Source: JANPBY01 sp963851405 (lineage in GTDB: Bacteria; Actinomycetota; Actinomycetes; DATJPE01). Taken from it: a stretch of DNA of 64,000 bases. The position numbers and the translations under genes were made by a program. The notes under the pieces were generated by a model that did no database searches, was not told the origin of the DNA, and saw nothing but the letters and a program-made list of their open reading frames with translations. Below are positions 35,174 to 43,858 of this stretch, in pieces (position 1 is the first letter of the stretch; each line of letters starts with the position of its first letter). The stretch covers positions 124,001 through 188,000 of the forward strand of contig CAWKPB010000001.1 of assembly GCA_963851405.1 (NCBI GenBank). Reading direction: 5' to 3'.

Positions 35174-35710
35174 GTGATCGGCTCCCTGGTAACCAGCCCC
35201 GCGATGCACCGCCACGACCTGCTCGCTCCGGCCGTGGCGACAGCCCTTGAGCTCCTTGATCGGCGTGACGAAGTCTTCGTGGCGGAGATCGATCCGGGGC
35301 TCGCCGACACCGCGGCATTCTGCGAGGCGTACGGCGTAGGGCTCGAGGTCTCCGCCAACTGCGTGATCGTTGCCGGACGACGCGGGGATGCGACGCGGAT
35401 GGCCGCGGCCGTGGCCCTGGCCACGACGCGCATCGATGTCAATAGCACCGTTCGTCGCAGGTTGGATGCCCGGCGCGCCTCCTTCGCCCCGATGGATGAT
35501 GCCGTAACTGAGACCGGGATGGAGTACGGCGGCATCACCCCCTTGGGGTTGCCCGCCGGGTGGCCGATCCTGGTCGATCGGGCTGTCACCGAGACGCCGC
35601 ACGTCGTAGTGGGGTCAGGGATTCGAGGTTCGAAACTCGTCCTTCCGGGCTCGCTGCTCGTCGAGCTCCCTTCAGCCGAACTGCTGTCAGGCCTCGCGTC
35701 CGCCAGTTGA
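35174..35710 (+). CDS. YbaK/EbsC family aminoacyl-tRNA deacylase-like protein
   Basis: 178 residues from GTG 35174. Alpha/beta YbaK fold: AAFCEAYGVGLEVSANCVIVAGRRGD, VDVNSTVRRRL-like segment (IDVNSTVRRRLDARRASF), MEYGGITPLGLPAGWPILVDR and GSGIRGSKLVLPGSLLVELPSAE. The glycine-rich GGITPLGLP loop is the family's editing-site element. Likely hydrolyses a mischarged aminoacyl-tRNA or related aminoacyl ester; the exact substrate is unknown. Confidence 0.88.
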   Translation: MIGSLVTSPAMHRHDLLAPAVATALELLDRRDEVFVAEIDPGLADTAAFCEAYGVGLEVSANCVIVAGRRGDATRMAAAVALATTRIDVNSTVRRRLDARRASFAPMDDAVTETGMEYGGITPLGLPAGWPILVDRAVTETPHVVVGSGIRGSKLVLPGSLLVELPSAELLSGLASAS

Positions 35711-35736
35711 CCGGCAGCCCCGTCGGTGTCCGCCGG

Positions 35737-35850
35737 CTACTTGCGACGCATCGACTTCACCGCCACCGCAATCACCACGAAGATGACGACCACGCCCATG
35801 GCGAACAAGCCAGGGATGTACGAGACGCCTAGCGTCGACGAAGTGACCAT
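35737..35850 (-). CDS. 37-residue single-pass membrane microprotein
   Basis: Reading from ATG 35850 to TAG 35737 gives MVTSSTLGVSYIPGLFAMG followed by VVVIFVVIAVAVKSMRRK: a short outside head, one membrane helix and a basic Arg/Lys end, a classical topology signal. A weak AGGG precedes the start. It lies alone between YbaK and fhs on the minus strand, with fhs ending nowhere near it in frame. No known family. Confidence 0.5.
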   Translation of the reverse strand: MVTSSTLGVSYIPGLFAMGVVVIFVVIAVAVKSMRRK

Positions 35851-35896
35851 CAGGCAACCCTAGGCGCGACCCCTACCGAGCCAGCAACCGTGTGGT

Positions 35897-37609
35897 CTAG
35901 AACAGTCCAACGATCGTGCCGTTCTCATCGACGTCGATGCGCTCGGCCGCAGGATGGGCGCCCAGCCCAGGCATGGTCCGCATGTCTCCGCTGATGGCGT
36001 AGACGTAGCCGGCTCCCACAGCGGCACGAACCTCCCGTACGGGCATCCGCCACCCAGTCGGTGCGCCCTTGAGCGTCGGGTCAGACGACAGCGACAGGTG
36101 CGTCTTCGCTATCACGACAGGGAACTCGCCGTAGCCCAGTTCCTCGAACTGACGCAGGGATGCCGCGGCCGCGGGTGAAAAGTCGACGCCGTCCGCGCCG
36201 TACACCTGGGTCGCCACCCGCGTGATCTTGTCTGCGAGAGGAAGGTCGAGCTCGTACAGATACCGGAACTCATGCTCCTCTTCGCAGGCGTCTACGACCA
36301 TGCGAGCCAAGTCCTTGGCCCCAGCCCCACCCTCGACGACGTGCCAAGAAACCTCGGCCCGCACTCCCATATCTGCAGCGACCTGGGCGATGGCGGCGTG
36401 CTCGGACGGGTGGTCGGTGGGGAACGCGTTGATGGCGACGACAGGTGACACCCCGAACTGGCGAACGATCTCGATGTGCTTGCGCAAGTTGACCGCGCCC
36501 GCGAGAACGTCCGCCACGTTTTCCTCCAACATCTCCGGCGGAAGTGGCTTGCCGGCGACGACCGTGTAGCGGCCGGAGTGCGCTTTCAGGGCCCGGACGG
36601 TGACCACCAGAAGAGCAGCGTGTGGTCGCAGACCAGACACCCGGCACTTGACGTTGAAGAAGCGCTCCGCCCCCATGTCAGCTCCGAAGCCAGCCTCGGT
36701 GATCAAGTAGTCGCCCAGGTGGATGCCGAGCAGGTCGGCGACGACCGATGAGTTCCCGGTCGCGATGTTCCCGAACGGCCCCGCATGGACGAGAACGGGC
36801 GTGTTCTCCAGCGTCTGCATGAGGTTCGGCTTGATCGCCTCGCGCAAAATGACCGCCATGGCCCCGGCAGCCTTCAGCTGCTCCGCCGTCACGGGCTCCC
36901 CGCCGAAGGTGTAGCCGACCACGATGCGGCCCAGCCGCTGGCGCAGGTCGGCCAGCGACGTGGACAGGCTGAGGATGACCATGACCTCGCTGGCCGCCGT
37001 GATGTCGTAGCCGGTCTCTCTGGGGACGCCGTCCACCCGCGCACCAAGCCCCACCACGATGTTGCGAAGCGCACGATCGTTGACGTCGATCACCCGCCGC
37101 CAGGCGATGTTGCGCGGGTCTAGATCGAGAGCATTCCCGTGGTGGAGGTGGTTGTCGACCATCGCCGCGAGGAGGTCATGTGCCGCGGTCACTGCGTGAA
37201 AGTCCCCGGTGAGATGCAGGTTGAGCGACTCCATGGGGACGACCTGGCTGTACCCACCTCCGGCCGCACCGCCCTTGATGCCGAAGGTGGGGCCCATGGA
37301 CGGCTGGCGCAGCGCAAGCGTCGGTTTGTGACCGAGCGCCGCCAGCCCTTGGGCGAGTCCGACCGACGTCGTGGTCTTCCCCTCACCCAAAGGCGTCGGT
37401 GTCACCGCGGTCACCACGACGTACTTGGCGGTGGCGCGTGAGCTCAGCGCCTCAGTCGCCCCCGCAGTCACCTTGGCGACCCAGCGGCCGTACGGCTCGA
37501 GGAACTCCTCGTCGATACCCGCGGCGGCCGCCACGTCAGCAATAGGCATCAGCTGCGCCTGGCGCGCGATATCGAGGTCGGACGGAATCGGAGTGATTTC
37601 AGCAGTCAC
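35897..37609 (-). CDS. fhs: Formate-tetrahydrofolate ligase
   Basis: 570 residues from GTG 37609 (TAEITPIPSDLDIARQAQ), the normal length. The ATP site is in TPTPLGEGKTTTSVGLAQG, followed by ALRQPSMGPTFGIKGGAAGGGYSQV and the C-terminal GLFV-type end GLF. It makes 10-formyl-THF from formate, THF and ATP. An open frame extends the reading 1150 bp upstream, but this runs antisense through otsA and is not used. With mscR and mmuM in the window it links formate to one-carbon metabolism. Divergent from otsA across 96 bp. Confidence 0.95.
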   Translation of the reverse strand: MTAEITPIPSDLDIARQAQLMPIADVAAAAGIDEEFLEPYGRWVAKVTAGATEALSSRATAKYVVVTAVTPTPLGEGKTTTSVGLAQGLAALGHKPTLALRQPSMGPTFGIKGGAAGGGYSQVVPMESLNLHLTGDFHAVTAAHDLLAAMVDNHLHHGNALDLDPRNIAWRRVIDVNDRALRNIVVGLGARVDGVPRETGYDITAASEVMVILSLSTSLADLRQRLGRIVVGYTFGGEPVTAEQLKAAGAMAVILREAIKPNLMQTLENTPVLVHAGPFGNIATGNSSVVADLLGIHLGDYLITEAGFGADMGAERFFNVKCRVSGLRPHAALLVVTVRALKAHSGRYTVVAGKPLPPEMLEENVADVLAGAVNLRKHIEIVRQFGVSPVVAINAFPTDHPSEHAAIAQVAADMGVRAEVSWHVVEGGAGAKDLARMVVDACEEEHEFRYLYELDLPLADKITRVATQVYGADGVDFSPAAAASLRQFEELGYGEFPVVIAKTHLSLSSDPTLKGAPTGWRMPVREVRAAVGAGYVYAISGDMRTMPGLGAHPAAERIDVDENGTIVGLF

Positions 37610-37631
37610 GGGTCCACAGCATGGCCGCGCA

Positions 37632-37654
37632 GACCCCGGCGTGGGGTCGTTTTC
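37632..37654 (+). other. Hairpin with short T-run in the fhs-otsA divergent region
   Basis: GACCCC - GGCGT - GGGGTC followed by GTTTTC, read on the plus strand. It lies about 50 bases before the otsA start and could act as an attenuator or terminator in the otsA leader, or be fortuitous. No plus-strand gene ends upstream of it. Confidence 0.3.
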
Positions 37655-37705
37655 GACAAGGCCGGATAACCTGGCCCCGTAAGCGAGTAACAGGGAGTGA
37701 CCCCC

Positions 37706-39292
37706 ATGGGTACCGCGCGACGGTCCTCGAAGGCCTTTGATCTGGTCGTCTTGTCGAATCGGCTGCCCGTGGACGCTGTCCACGGGCCCAACGGAGACCT
37801 GGAGTGGTGTCTGAGCCCCGGTGGGCTGGTCACGGCTCTTGAGCCGGTCATGCGCAAGAAGGAAGCCGTCTGGGTCGGCTGGTCCGGGGCGGCGGGGGAA
37901 GCGCCACCGTTGTTCAAGCACGACGGGATGAGCCTGGTCGGCGTTCCGCTGTCCGACGCGGAGATCGTTGGACACTACGAAGGCTTCTCCAACGGGACGC
38001 TCTGGCCGCTCTACCACGACGTCATCGCACCGCCGGAGTTCCACCGGGAGTGGTGGGACTCCTTCACCCGGGTGAACCAGCGGTTCGCCGATATGGCCGC
38101 CGAATTGGCTGCGCCCGAAGCCACCGTCTGGGTCCACGACTATCAGCTCCAGTTGGTTCCGCGGATGCTGCGCGAGCTGCGTCCGGACCTTCGGATCGGG
38201 TTCTTCAACCACATCCCCTTCCCGGGGTATGAAATCTTCGCCCAGCTCCCGTGGAGACGGCAGATCATCGAGGGCCTCCTGGGAGCCGACCTGGTCGGGT
38301 TCCAGCGTCGATCCGATGCCACCAACTTCCTCAGGGCGTGCCGACGAGCCGCCGTACTGCCGACCCGGGGCTCGACGGTGCGCAGCGGGGACGGGCGGAT
38401 GGTGCGGGCTACGGCCTTCCCCATCTCTATCGACGGTGTGGGCTTCGAGGAGCTCGCGCGACGCGAGGACGTGCAGCTGCGCGCTAAGGAGATCCGGGCT
38501 GCCCTTGGCGACCCAGATGTTCTCCTGCTGGGCGTTGACCGGCTCGACTACACGAAGGGGATCCTGCACCGACTCAAGGCGTACGGAGAACTCCTGGCCG
38601 ACGGACACCTCCTTCCCCCTCAGGCCACGTTGGTCCAGGTCGCCAGCCCTAGTCGAGATCGCGTGACCCAGTACCAAGTCCTGCGCGAAGAGGTCGAGAC
38701 GATGGTGGGCCGCATCAATGGTGCCCACGGATCGGTGGGCACGCCGCCGATCCACTATTTGCACCAGTCACATCCTCGAGAAGAGATGGCCGCGTTGTTC
38801 GTCGCCGCCGACGTCATGCTGGTCACGGCGCTGCGGGACGGAATGAATCTGGTCGCCAAGGAGTACGTCGCTTGCCGGACCCATGAGGACGGCGCCTTGG
38901 TGTTGAGTGAATTCACGGGGGCGGCCGACGAGTTGAGCAGCGCATTGTTGGTCAATCCGCACGACATCGAGGGGCTCAAGGCGACCATCCTCGAAGCCAC
39001 GAGATTGACCCCAGCGGAGTCGCGCCGCCGGATGCGCTCCTTGCGTCGACAGTTGAAGATGCACGACGTGCATCACTGGGCCGAGGCCTTCCTCTTGGCG
39101 CTCAACTCCACGGTGGTGCAGCAGGAGCGCGCCCACTTCGCCACCGGATTAGTGCCGCCCGCCTCAGCCGACGCTCACTCCAACCGGAAGTCCTCTAACG
39201 GCCGCCAGGTCAGTCCCCCCGGACCATGCACTGACGCAATCTGGCCCCCATCGACGAAGACGTACTCGATGGGCTCGCCCACAGCGCCATAG
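37706..39292 (+). CDS. otsA: Alpha,alpha-trehalose-phosphate synthase (UDP/GDP-forming)
   Basis: 528 residues from ATG 37706, eight bases after AGGGAG. GT20 features: VVLSNRLPVDAV, SPGGLVTAL, VWVHDYQLQLVPRMLR, FFNHIPFPGYEIF, GVDRLDYTKGILHRL, and the late ALRDGMNLVAKEYVA. It makes trehalose-6-phosphate from a nucleotide sugar and glucose-6-phosphate, for osmoprotection and cell-envelope precursors. The catalytic domain ends near residue 470; the last 40 residues read antisense over the serine hydrolase gene (118-bp overlap) and are not family-like, so the true C-terminus may be disturbed. No otsB is in the window. Confidence 0.94.
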   Translation: MGTARRSSKAFDLVVLSNRLPVDAVHGPNGDLEWCLSPGGLVTALEPVMRKKEAVWVGWSGAAGEAPPLFKHDGMSLVGVPLSDAEIVGHYEGFSNGTLWPLYHDVIAPPEFHREWWDSFTRVNQRFADMAAELAAPEATVWVHDYQLQLVPRMLRELRPDLRIGFFNHIPFPGYEIFAQLPWRRQIIEGLLGADLVGFQRRSDATNFLRACRRAAVLPTRGSTVRSGDGRMVRATAFPISIDGVGFEELARREDVQLRAKEIRAALGDPDVLLLGVDRLDYTKGILHRLKAYGELLADGHLLPPQATLVQVASPSRDRVTQYQVLREEVETMVGRINGAHGSVGTPPIHYLHQSHPREEMAALFVAADVMLVTALRDGMNLVAKEYVACRTHEDGALVLSEFTGAADELSSALLVNPHDIEGLKATILEATRLTPAESRRRMRSLRRQLKMHDVHHWAEAFLLALNSTVVQQERAHFATGLVPPASADAHSNRKSSNGRQVSPPGPCTDAIWPPSTKTYSMGSPTAP

Positions 39293-40578
39293 CCGGGACC
39301 GCCCACTACGCGCAGGGTTGCGTCGTCTACGACCTCGACATCGACCAGCGTGGCCGTGGGATCGACGGCAGTGGGGTCCAGGATGCAGAGCCGCTCTCCC
39401 AAGAGCGCCACATCGCGCACGCCCCACAACCCTGCAAACCGACCACAGAAACGACGAATGCCGTCTTCCGGTCTCGATCCGGCTTCAGTTCCGGACCGGC
39501 GGGCAGCGAGATCAATCAACTTGATCAACGACAAACTGAGTTCTTCGGCCGGCCCATCGATGGCATTGGTGAGGACCGAGACCGCGAGTCGCGCGTCCGG
39601 GTCAAACACGGTGCGCGTGATCTGCCCCGGGAAGCCACCGCCGTGGCCCACGAGGCGTCGGCCGGACGACTTCACGATGCTGAAACCGAGGCCGTATGAA
39701 CTGTCAGTCGCCCCCTCGATCGGCCACCACTCGTGTTGCATGAGCCGTTTCGAGTGGTCGCTCACGAGGCGGTCGTCGCCCATGAAATGGGCGGAGGCAT
39801 ACGTACACAGGTCTTCAGCCGTGGAGAAGAAGCCGGTGGCTGCGGCCATCCCTTCGGTTCCGGCCGGGCGCACAGGCACCCGGTCGTCGGCGTACGCCAA
39901 GGATGAGTACCCAGTCACGAAGGCGCTCGCCCGCAGTGGATCCAACTCGGGCCCCGTGTGGCGAAGCCCCAGTCGATCGACGATCTCTGCGCCCACCTGG
40001 GCGGCATAGGGGCGCCCCGAGACGCTCTGGATGACCTGACCCAACAACGAGTACGCGATATTCGAGTACTTAAAGGAAAGGTTGGGGGGCTGGATGTCCG
40101 AGCCCGACATGGCGATCGCCCGGATCTGGTCATCGTCGGGGAAGGGCGCCTGCAACTGCCAGTAGTCGGCTTGGGCGCCGTCTCGAATCAGGCCACCGGA
40201 ATGACTCAGCAGCTCGCGGATGGTCACCATGGCCACCGGGCTCGCCTGCTCCACCAGGTCCGGGACCCAGCGTCCCACCGGGTCATCGAGCCGCAGTCGT
40301 CCAGCCTCGACCAGTTGCATGATCGCGGTGGCCGTAAAGGTCTTCGAGTGCGAGGCGACTCGGAACAGGTGATCGGTCGTCAGCGCCCGTTGGTGTTCAA
40401 CGTCTGCAACACCGTAGGCCTTGGAGAGAACGATCTCCCGATCGAAGAGCACCGCAGCCTGGACCCCGGGCACCCGTGAGTAGCGCTGGCGAAAGGCCAG
40501 AAATCGGTCGAGGTAGGTGGCGGCGCCGCGTACGGCGGACCGCGTCAGCGGGGGCAACGCCCCCCGAGAGGACCCCAT
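39175..40578 (-). CDS. Beta-lactamase family (class C-like) serine hydrolase
   Basis: 467 residues without a clear signal peptide. Catalytic motifs are S76-H-S-K79 (VASHSKTF), Y171-S-N173 (FKYSNIAYSLLGQ) and HGGGF in place of KTG. The last 100 residues form a separate beta-rich C-terminal domain (RFCGRFAGLWGVRDVALL). Members are esterases, D-aminopeptidases or penicillin-binding-like hydrolases; the substrate is open. Convergent with otsA, whose 3' end overlaps by 118 bp. Confidence 0.88.
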   Translation of the reverse strand: MGSSRGALPPLTRSAVRGAATYLDRFLAFRQRYSRVPGVQAAVLFDREIVLSKAYGVADVEHQRALTTDHLFRVASHSKTFTATAIMQLVEAGRLRLDDPVGRWVPDLVEQASPVAMVTIRELLSHSGGLIRDGAQADYWQLQAPFPDDDQIRAIAMSGSDIQPPNLSFKYSNIAYSLLGQVIQSVSGRPYAAQVGAEIVDRLGLRHTGPELDPLRASAFVTGYSSLAYADDRVPVRPAGTEGMAAATGFFSTAEDLCTYASAHFMGDDRLVSDHSKRLMQHEWWPIEGATDSSYGLGFSIVKSSGRRLVGHGGGFPGQITRTVFDPDARLAVSVLTNAIDGPAEELSLSLIKLIDLAARRSGTEAGSRPEDGIRRFCGRFAGLWGVRDVALLGERLCILDPTAVDPTATLVDVEVVDDATLRVVGGPGYGAVGEPIEYVFVDGGQIASVHGPGGLTWRPLEDFRLE

Positions 40579-40607
40579 GGAGCCGACGGTATCGACAGAA
40601 TCGGTGT

Positions 40608-41468
40608 ATGGCCGACGTTCCAGAACACCTGGGCCCGCTAGATCAGCTAGCCGACCAGCTCTACGCGCAGGACCCCACGGCGTTCGTGGCCAGCCGCGAG
40701 GCGCTGGTAAAGGAACTCAAGGCCGCAAACAGAGAGGCCGACGCGGCCACACTCAAGGCCATGCGCAAGCCTTCCCTTGCAGCCTGGGCGCTAAACATCT
40801 TGGTGCGCGAGGAGCGGGTCCAAGTTGATGCACTCCTGGCTGTCGGTGATGAGCTCCGTCACGCGCAACGCACCCTGTCAGCCAACGACCTACGGGCCTT
40901 GACCACGCAGCGACATCGCGTCGTCCGAACCGTGGCCCTACGTGCCGGCACCTTGGCTGCGGACTTCGGTCACCCCTTGTCGGCTAGCGCACTCGACCAG
41001 GTCACCCAGAGCCTGGATGCGGCCATGACTGACTCCGGCTGCGCTTCGGCTCTCGTGGAGGGCCACCTGACCACCGAATTGAGCTACGCAGGCCTTGGCG
41101 AAACCGGATCGCAGAGTCCAAGTCTCACCGTGGTCGGCGCCAAGGAGTCCACTGAAGGTACGAAGAGCCGCTCTGCTCGACGGAGCCAGATCGCAGCGGC
41201 CAAGCGGGACGTGATCGAAACCTCCAGAGAGCGTGCGGAGTCCGCCGAGCGCCGCGATCGCGCGAAGAACGAGGCCGCCGCCGCCAACCTACGGGCGGCC
41301 GCCGCTGAGGAGACCCTGGCCGCAGTGCAGGCCGAGTGGGAAGCAGCGAAGGCGGCTGAGATGGCCGCAGAGCGAGCCTTGGTTCTCGCCGACAAGACTT
41401 ACGATCGTGCCGTGGACCGCGCGGCCGTGGCGGAGGAGACGCTGGCCCGGCTCACGGCCGACCGCTGA
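40608..41468 (+). CDS. Coiled-coil protein of unknown function
   Basis: 286 residues from ATG 40608. The N-terminal part (DQLADQLYAQDPTAFVASRE, LKAMRKPSLAAWALNILVRE) is a conserved-looking helical domain seen in other actinobacterial hypothetical proteins. Residues about 190-286 are a long Ala/Glu/Arg coiled coil with repeated RERAESAERRDRAKNEAAA-like segments. Cytoplasmic; likely structural or nucleic-acid associated. Divergent from the serine hydrolase gene by 29 bp. Confidence 0.72.
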   Translation: MADVPEHLGPLDQLADQLYAQDPTAFVASREALVKELKAANREADAATLKAMRKPSLAAWALNILVREERVQVDALLAVGDELRHAQRTLSANDLRALTTQRHRVVRTVALRAGTLAADFGHPLSASALDQVTQSLDAAMTDSGCASALVEGHLTTELSYAGLGETGSQSPSLTVVGAKESTEGTKSRSARRSQIAAAKRDVIETSRERAESAERRDRAKNEAAAANLRAAAAEETLAAVQAEWEAAKAAEMAAERALVLADKTYDRAVDRAAVAEETLARLTADR

Positions 41469-41543
41469 GTTTCCGGGGCGCCCAGACCTCAGGAAGTGGG
41501 GCTATTCAAGCCCGGACCCGGCTCCTTCGGGTCGGACCGGAAA

Positions 41544-42212
41544 TCAACTGAGGACCAGCGCCACAGTGAACCCGTCATAGCCCTTGTGTCCCACCGTCTG
41601 GATGGTGGTGGCGTCCAGGCGCGGCTCCCCCGCGAGGAAATCGTTGAGCCGACGTACGCCGATGACGGCCGGATCGGTTGATCCGGCGTCCACGACGGCT
41701 CCTCCTCGCACCACGTTGTCCACGATGATCAGCGTTCCCGGCCGCGACATCGCCAGAGCCGCGCGCGCATAATCGGCATTGCTGGGCTTGTCGGCGTCGA
41801 TGAAGACCAGGTCGTACGGATCCTGTTCCGCAGCTGCGAGACGCTCGAGCGTCTCCAGGCCCGCACCGACGTGCACCTCAACGCGATCGGAGAGTCCCGC
41901 GGCAGCCACGTTCTCCCGTGCGGTCTCAGCATGGACGGGGTCAATTTCCAAAGTATCCAAGTGCCCCTCCTCGGGCAGGGCGCGGGCCATCCAAATCGTG
42001 CTGTAGCCCCCGAGGGTTCCCACCTCGAGGATCCGCCGCGCACGTACGGCCCGCGCGAGCACGTACAGCTGCTTGCCCTGAGTCGCAGAGACGGCGATCG
42101 ACGGCAGCCCGGCCTCGTGAGACCTGCGCAGTGCGTCGTCCAGGATCGGATCGAAGGGCAACAAGGACTCGACGACATAGTCGTCCACCGCGTCCCATAC
42201 GTCTTGGTGCAT
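41544..42212 (-). CDS. O-methyltransferase (class I SAM, CCoAOMT-like)
   Basis: 222 residues from ATG 42212, with AAGGAGG upstream. SAM-binding LEVGTLGGYSTIWMARAL, the acidic second motif LDTLEIDPVHAETAREN, the metal site DLVFIDADKPSNADY and IVDNVVRGGAVVD all fit the cation-dependent O-methyltransferase family 3. Substrate is a catechol-like or other small molecule, not identifiable. Followed by the ABC permease gene upstream (24 bp) on the same strand. Confidence 0.92.
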   Translation of the reverse strand: MHQDVWDAVDDYVVESLLPFDPILDDALRRSHEAGLPSIAVSATQGKQLYVLARAVRARRILEVGTLGGYSTIWMARALPEEGHLDTLEIDPVHAETARENVAAAGLSDRVEVHVGAGLETLERLAAAEQDPYDLVFIDADKPSNADYARAALAMSRPGTLIIVDNVVRGGAVVDAGSTDPAVIGVRRLNDFLAGEPRLDATTIQTVGHKGYDGFTVALVLS

Positions 42213-42235
42213 CAGGCCAACCTCCTTCGGCCACG

Positions 42236-43858
42236 CTAGCGGACGTCGCGCGCCCGCCAACCCGCAAAACCAGCCGCCACAAGGAGTGCGCAAACCCCGA
42301 ACAGCACCAACACGGTCGTGCCGTCGATCGGACCTCCTGGGACCGGGCTATGGGCGAAGGGCGAAAGATTCAGCAGCCACGTCGGGAGACCAATGAGGCG
42401 ACCTACCTGACCGAGCACGGCGAAGACGGCCAAGGCCACCCAGCCAAGGGATGAAAACCTGGGAACCAAACCGAAGCCCAGGACCACCAAACACGGAAGC
42501 ACCAGGGCGGCCGGGACTGCAGCGACTGACAACGTAAGGAGGCGCCCCAGCCGATCGGTATCCGTCGTTGCTACGGCCAGGCCGAGGCCCATCGCCGCGG
42601 CGGAAGCAAGGACCATCAGGGCCGTCCCTACCAAGGCGATCGACACATGGGACCAGGCGAGCCGAGCGCGAGGCAACGGCGACGCGAGCAACAGTTCCGC
42701 CCGCCCAGAGTGCTCTTCGGCAAACAGTCGATCAGCAGCCGAAATCCCAAATGCAGCCGCACCCAAGGCAGTCATGCCCAGCGCAGCCGCCAGATACCCG
42801 TCCACGAGCACGTCCGTGCCGCCGATCTGTCGAATCAGCTGTGCCACTTGGGGACTGTCCAGCAGCCCGTTGATTGACTCAGCGATAAGTCCGAGGAGCA
42901 CCCCCAAGAGGACGAGCGCCAAGAGCCAGACGCCGGCCGCCACCCGTTGGAGTCGCCACGCCAGCGCGAATGACCCAGCGAGGGGCCACCGGCCCTCGCG
43001 CGGCGCCCGCTCGCGAAGCATCCCGGCGCCGTACTCGCGGCGGCCCTGCAGCACGAATGCGAGCCAGATCAAGACGGCGCTGAGCGCGGCGAGTAGAACC
43101 GCGGGCCAGAGTCGATCTCCCGCGAAGGGCCGCATCTGCTGACCCCACCCCAGGGGGGACAACCACATCGCGGTCGAGGGGGGATTGGTCCGATCGCCGA
43201 GCACTCGAAGCATGTAGGCCAGCAAGACCACGCAGGCCACGCCGCCGGTCGCAGCACGTGCACCGCTACTCACCTGTGCGGCGACGGAGCCGAGCCCCGC
43301 ACCGAGGACTCCGACACTCGCCCACATGGCCCCGAACACCACAGCTCCACGCAGAGGTAGCCCGCCGAGACTGAGGGCCAGCGCGGAAGCCGCGCCCAGC
43401 GCCAGACTGGCGAGGATCGCCGTGGCGACAGCCGCCATGAGCGGGGACGCTCGGTTGACCGCGGTCGCGCCAATCAGCTCCAACCGACCGGCCTCTTCGT
43501 CCGCACGGGTGTGTCGCACGACCAGCCATCCCATGAAGACCACGATCACCGCGGCCCAAAAGACGATGAGTTTGGACAAAGCGATCGCGCCCACCGAGCT
43601 GGCGTCGTAGATCCGCCCATAGAGAGCGATCAGCACGAACGTGGAGTTGAAGGTGTCCGCAACCCCAGCGATAGAGGCGTCGTCGGGGTACAGCGCGCGT
43701 GTCGCCCTGGCCGAGAACCCCGCGATCCCCGCGGCAGCCACAATGCAGGCGGCCAGCAGCAAACGATCGCGACGCAACGCCAGCGCCACGAGCCGTCCTA
43801 GGCCGGCGAACCTGGCAACACCCAGGGATTTCACTTCGGCTGTCGTCAAGACGCTCAT
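42236..43858 (-). CDS. ABC exporter permease (polyketide antibiotic type)
   Basis: 540 residues, about twelve membrane helices in two repeats, with a cytoplasmic middle segment containing REYGAGMLRERAPREGRWPL typical of the TnrB3-like polyketide-antibiotic exporters. It pairs with the ATPase gene directly upstream, whose stop overlaps this ATG (ATGA). The complex would export an antimicrobial, lipid or similar hydrophobic compound, giving resistance. The O-methyltransferase follows after 24 bp. Confidence 0.9.
   Translation of the reverse strand: MSVLTTAEVKSLGVARFAGLGRLVALALRRDRLLLAACIVAAAGIAGFSARATRALYPDDASIAGVADTFNSTFVLIALYGRIYDASSVGAIALSKLIVFWAAVIVVFMGWLVVRHTRADEEAGRLELIGATAVNRASPLMAAVATAILASLALGAASALALSLGGLPLRGAVVFGAMWASVGVLGAGLGSVAAQVSSGARAATGGVACVVLLAYMLRVLGDRTNPPSTAMWLSPLGWGQQMRPFAGDRLWPAVLLAALSAVLIWLAFVLQGRREYGAGMLRERAPREGRWPLAGSFALAWRLQRVAAGVWLLALVLLGVLLGLIAESINGLLDSPQVAQLIRQIGGTDVLVDGYLAAALGMTALGAAAFGISAADRLFAEEHSGRAELLLASPLPRARLAWSHVSIALVGTALMVLASAAAMGLGLAVATTDTDRLGRLLTLSVAAVPAALVLPCLVVLGFGLVPRFSSLGWVALAVFAVLGQVGRLIGLPTWLLNLSPFAHSPVPGGPIDGTTVLVLFGVCALLVAAGFAGWRARDVR

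Noticed and set aside
37610..38764. Long N-terminal extension of the fhs frame
   Set aside because: It overlaps otsA on the other strand; the GTG at 37609 gives the normal length of formate-THF ligase.
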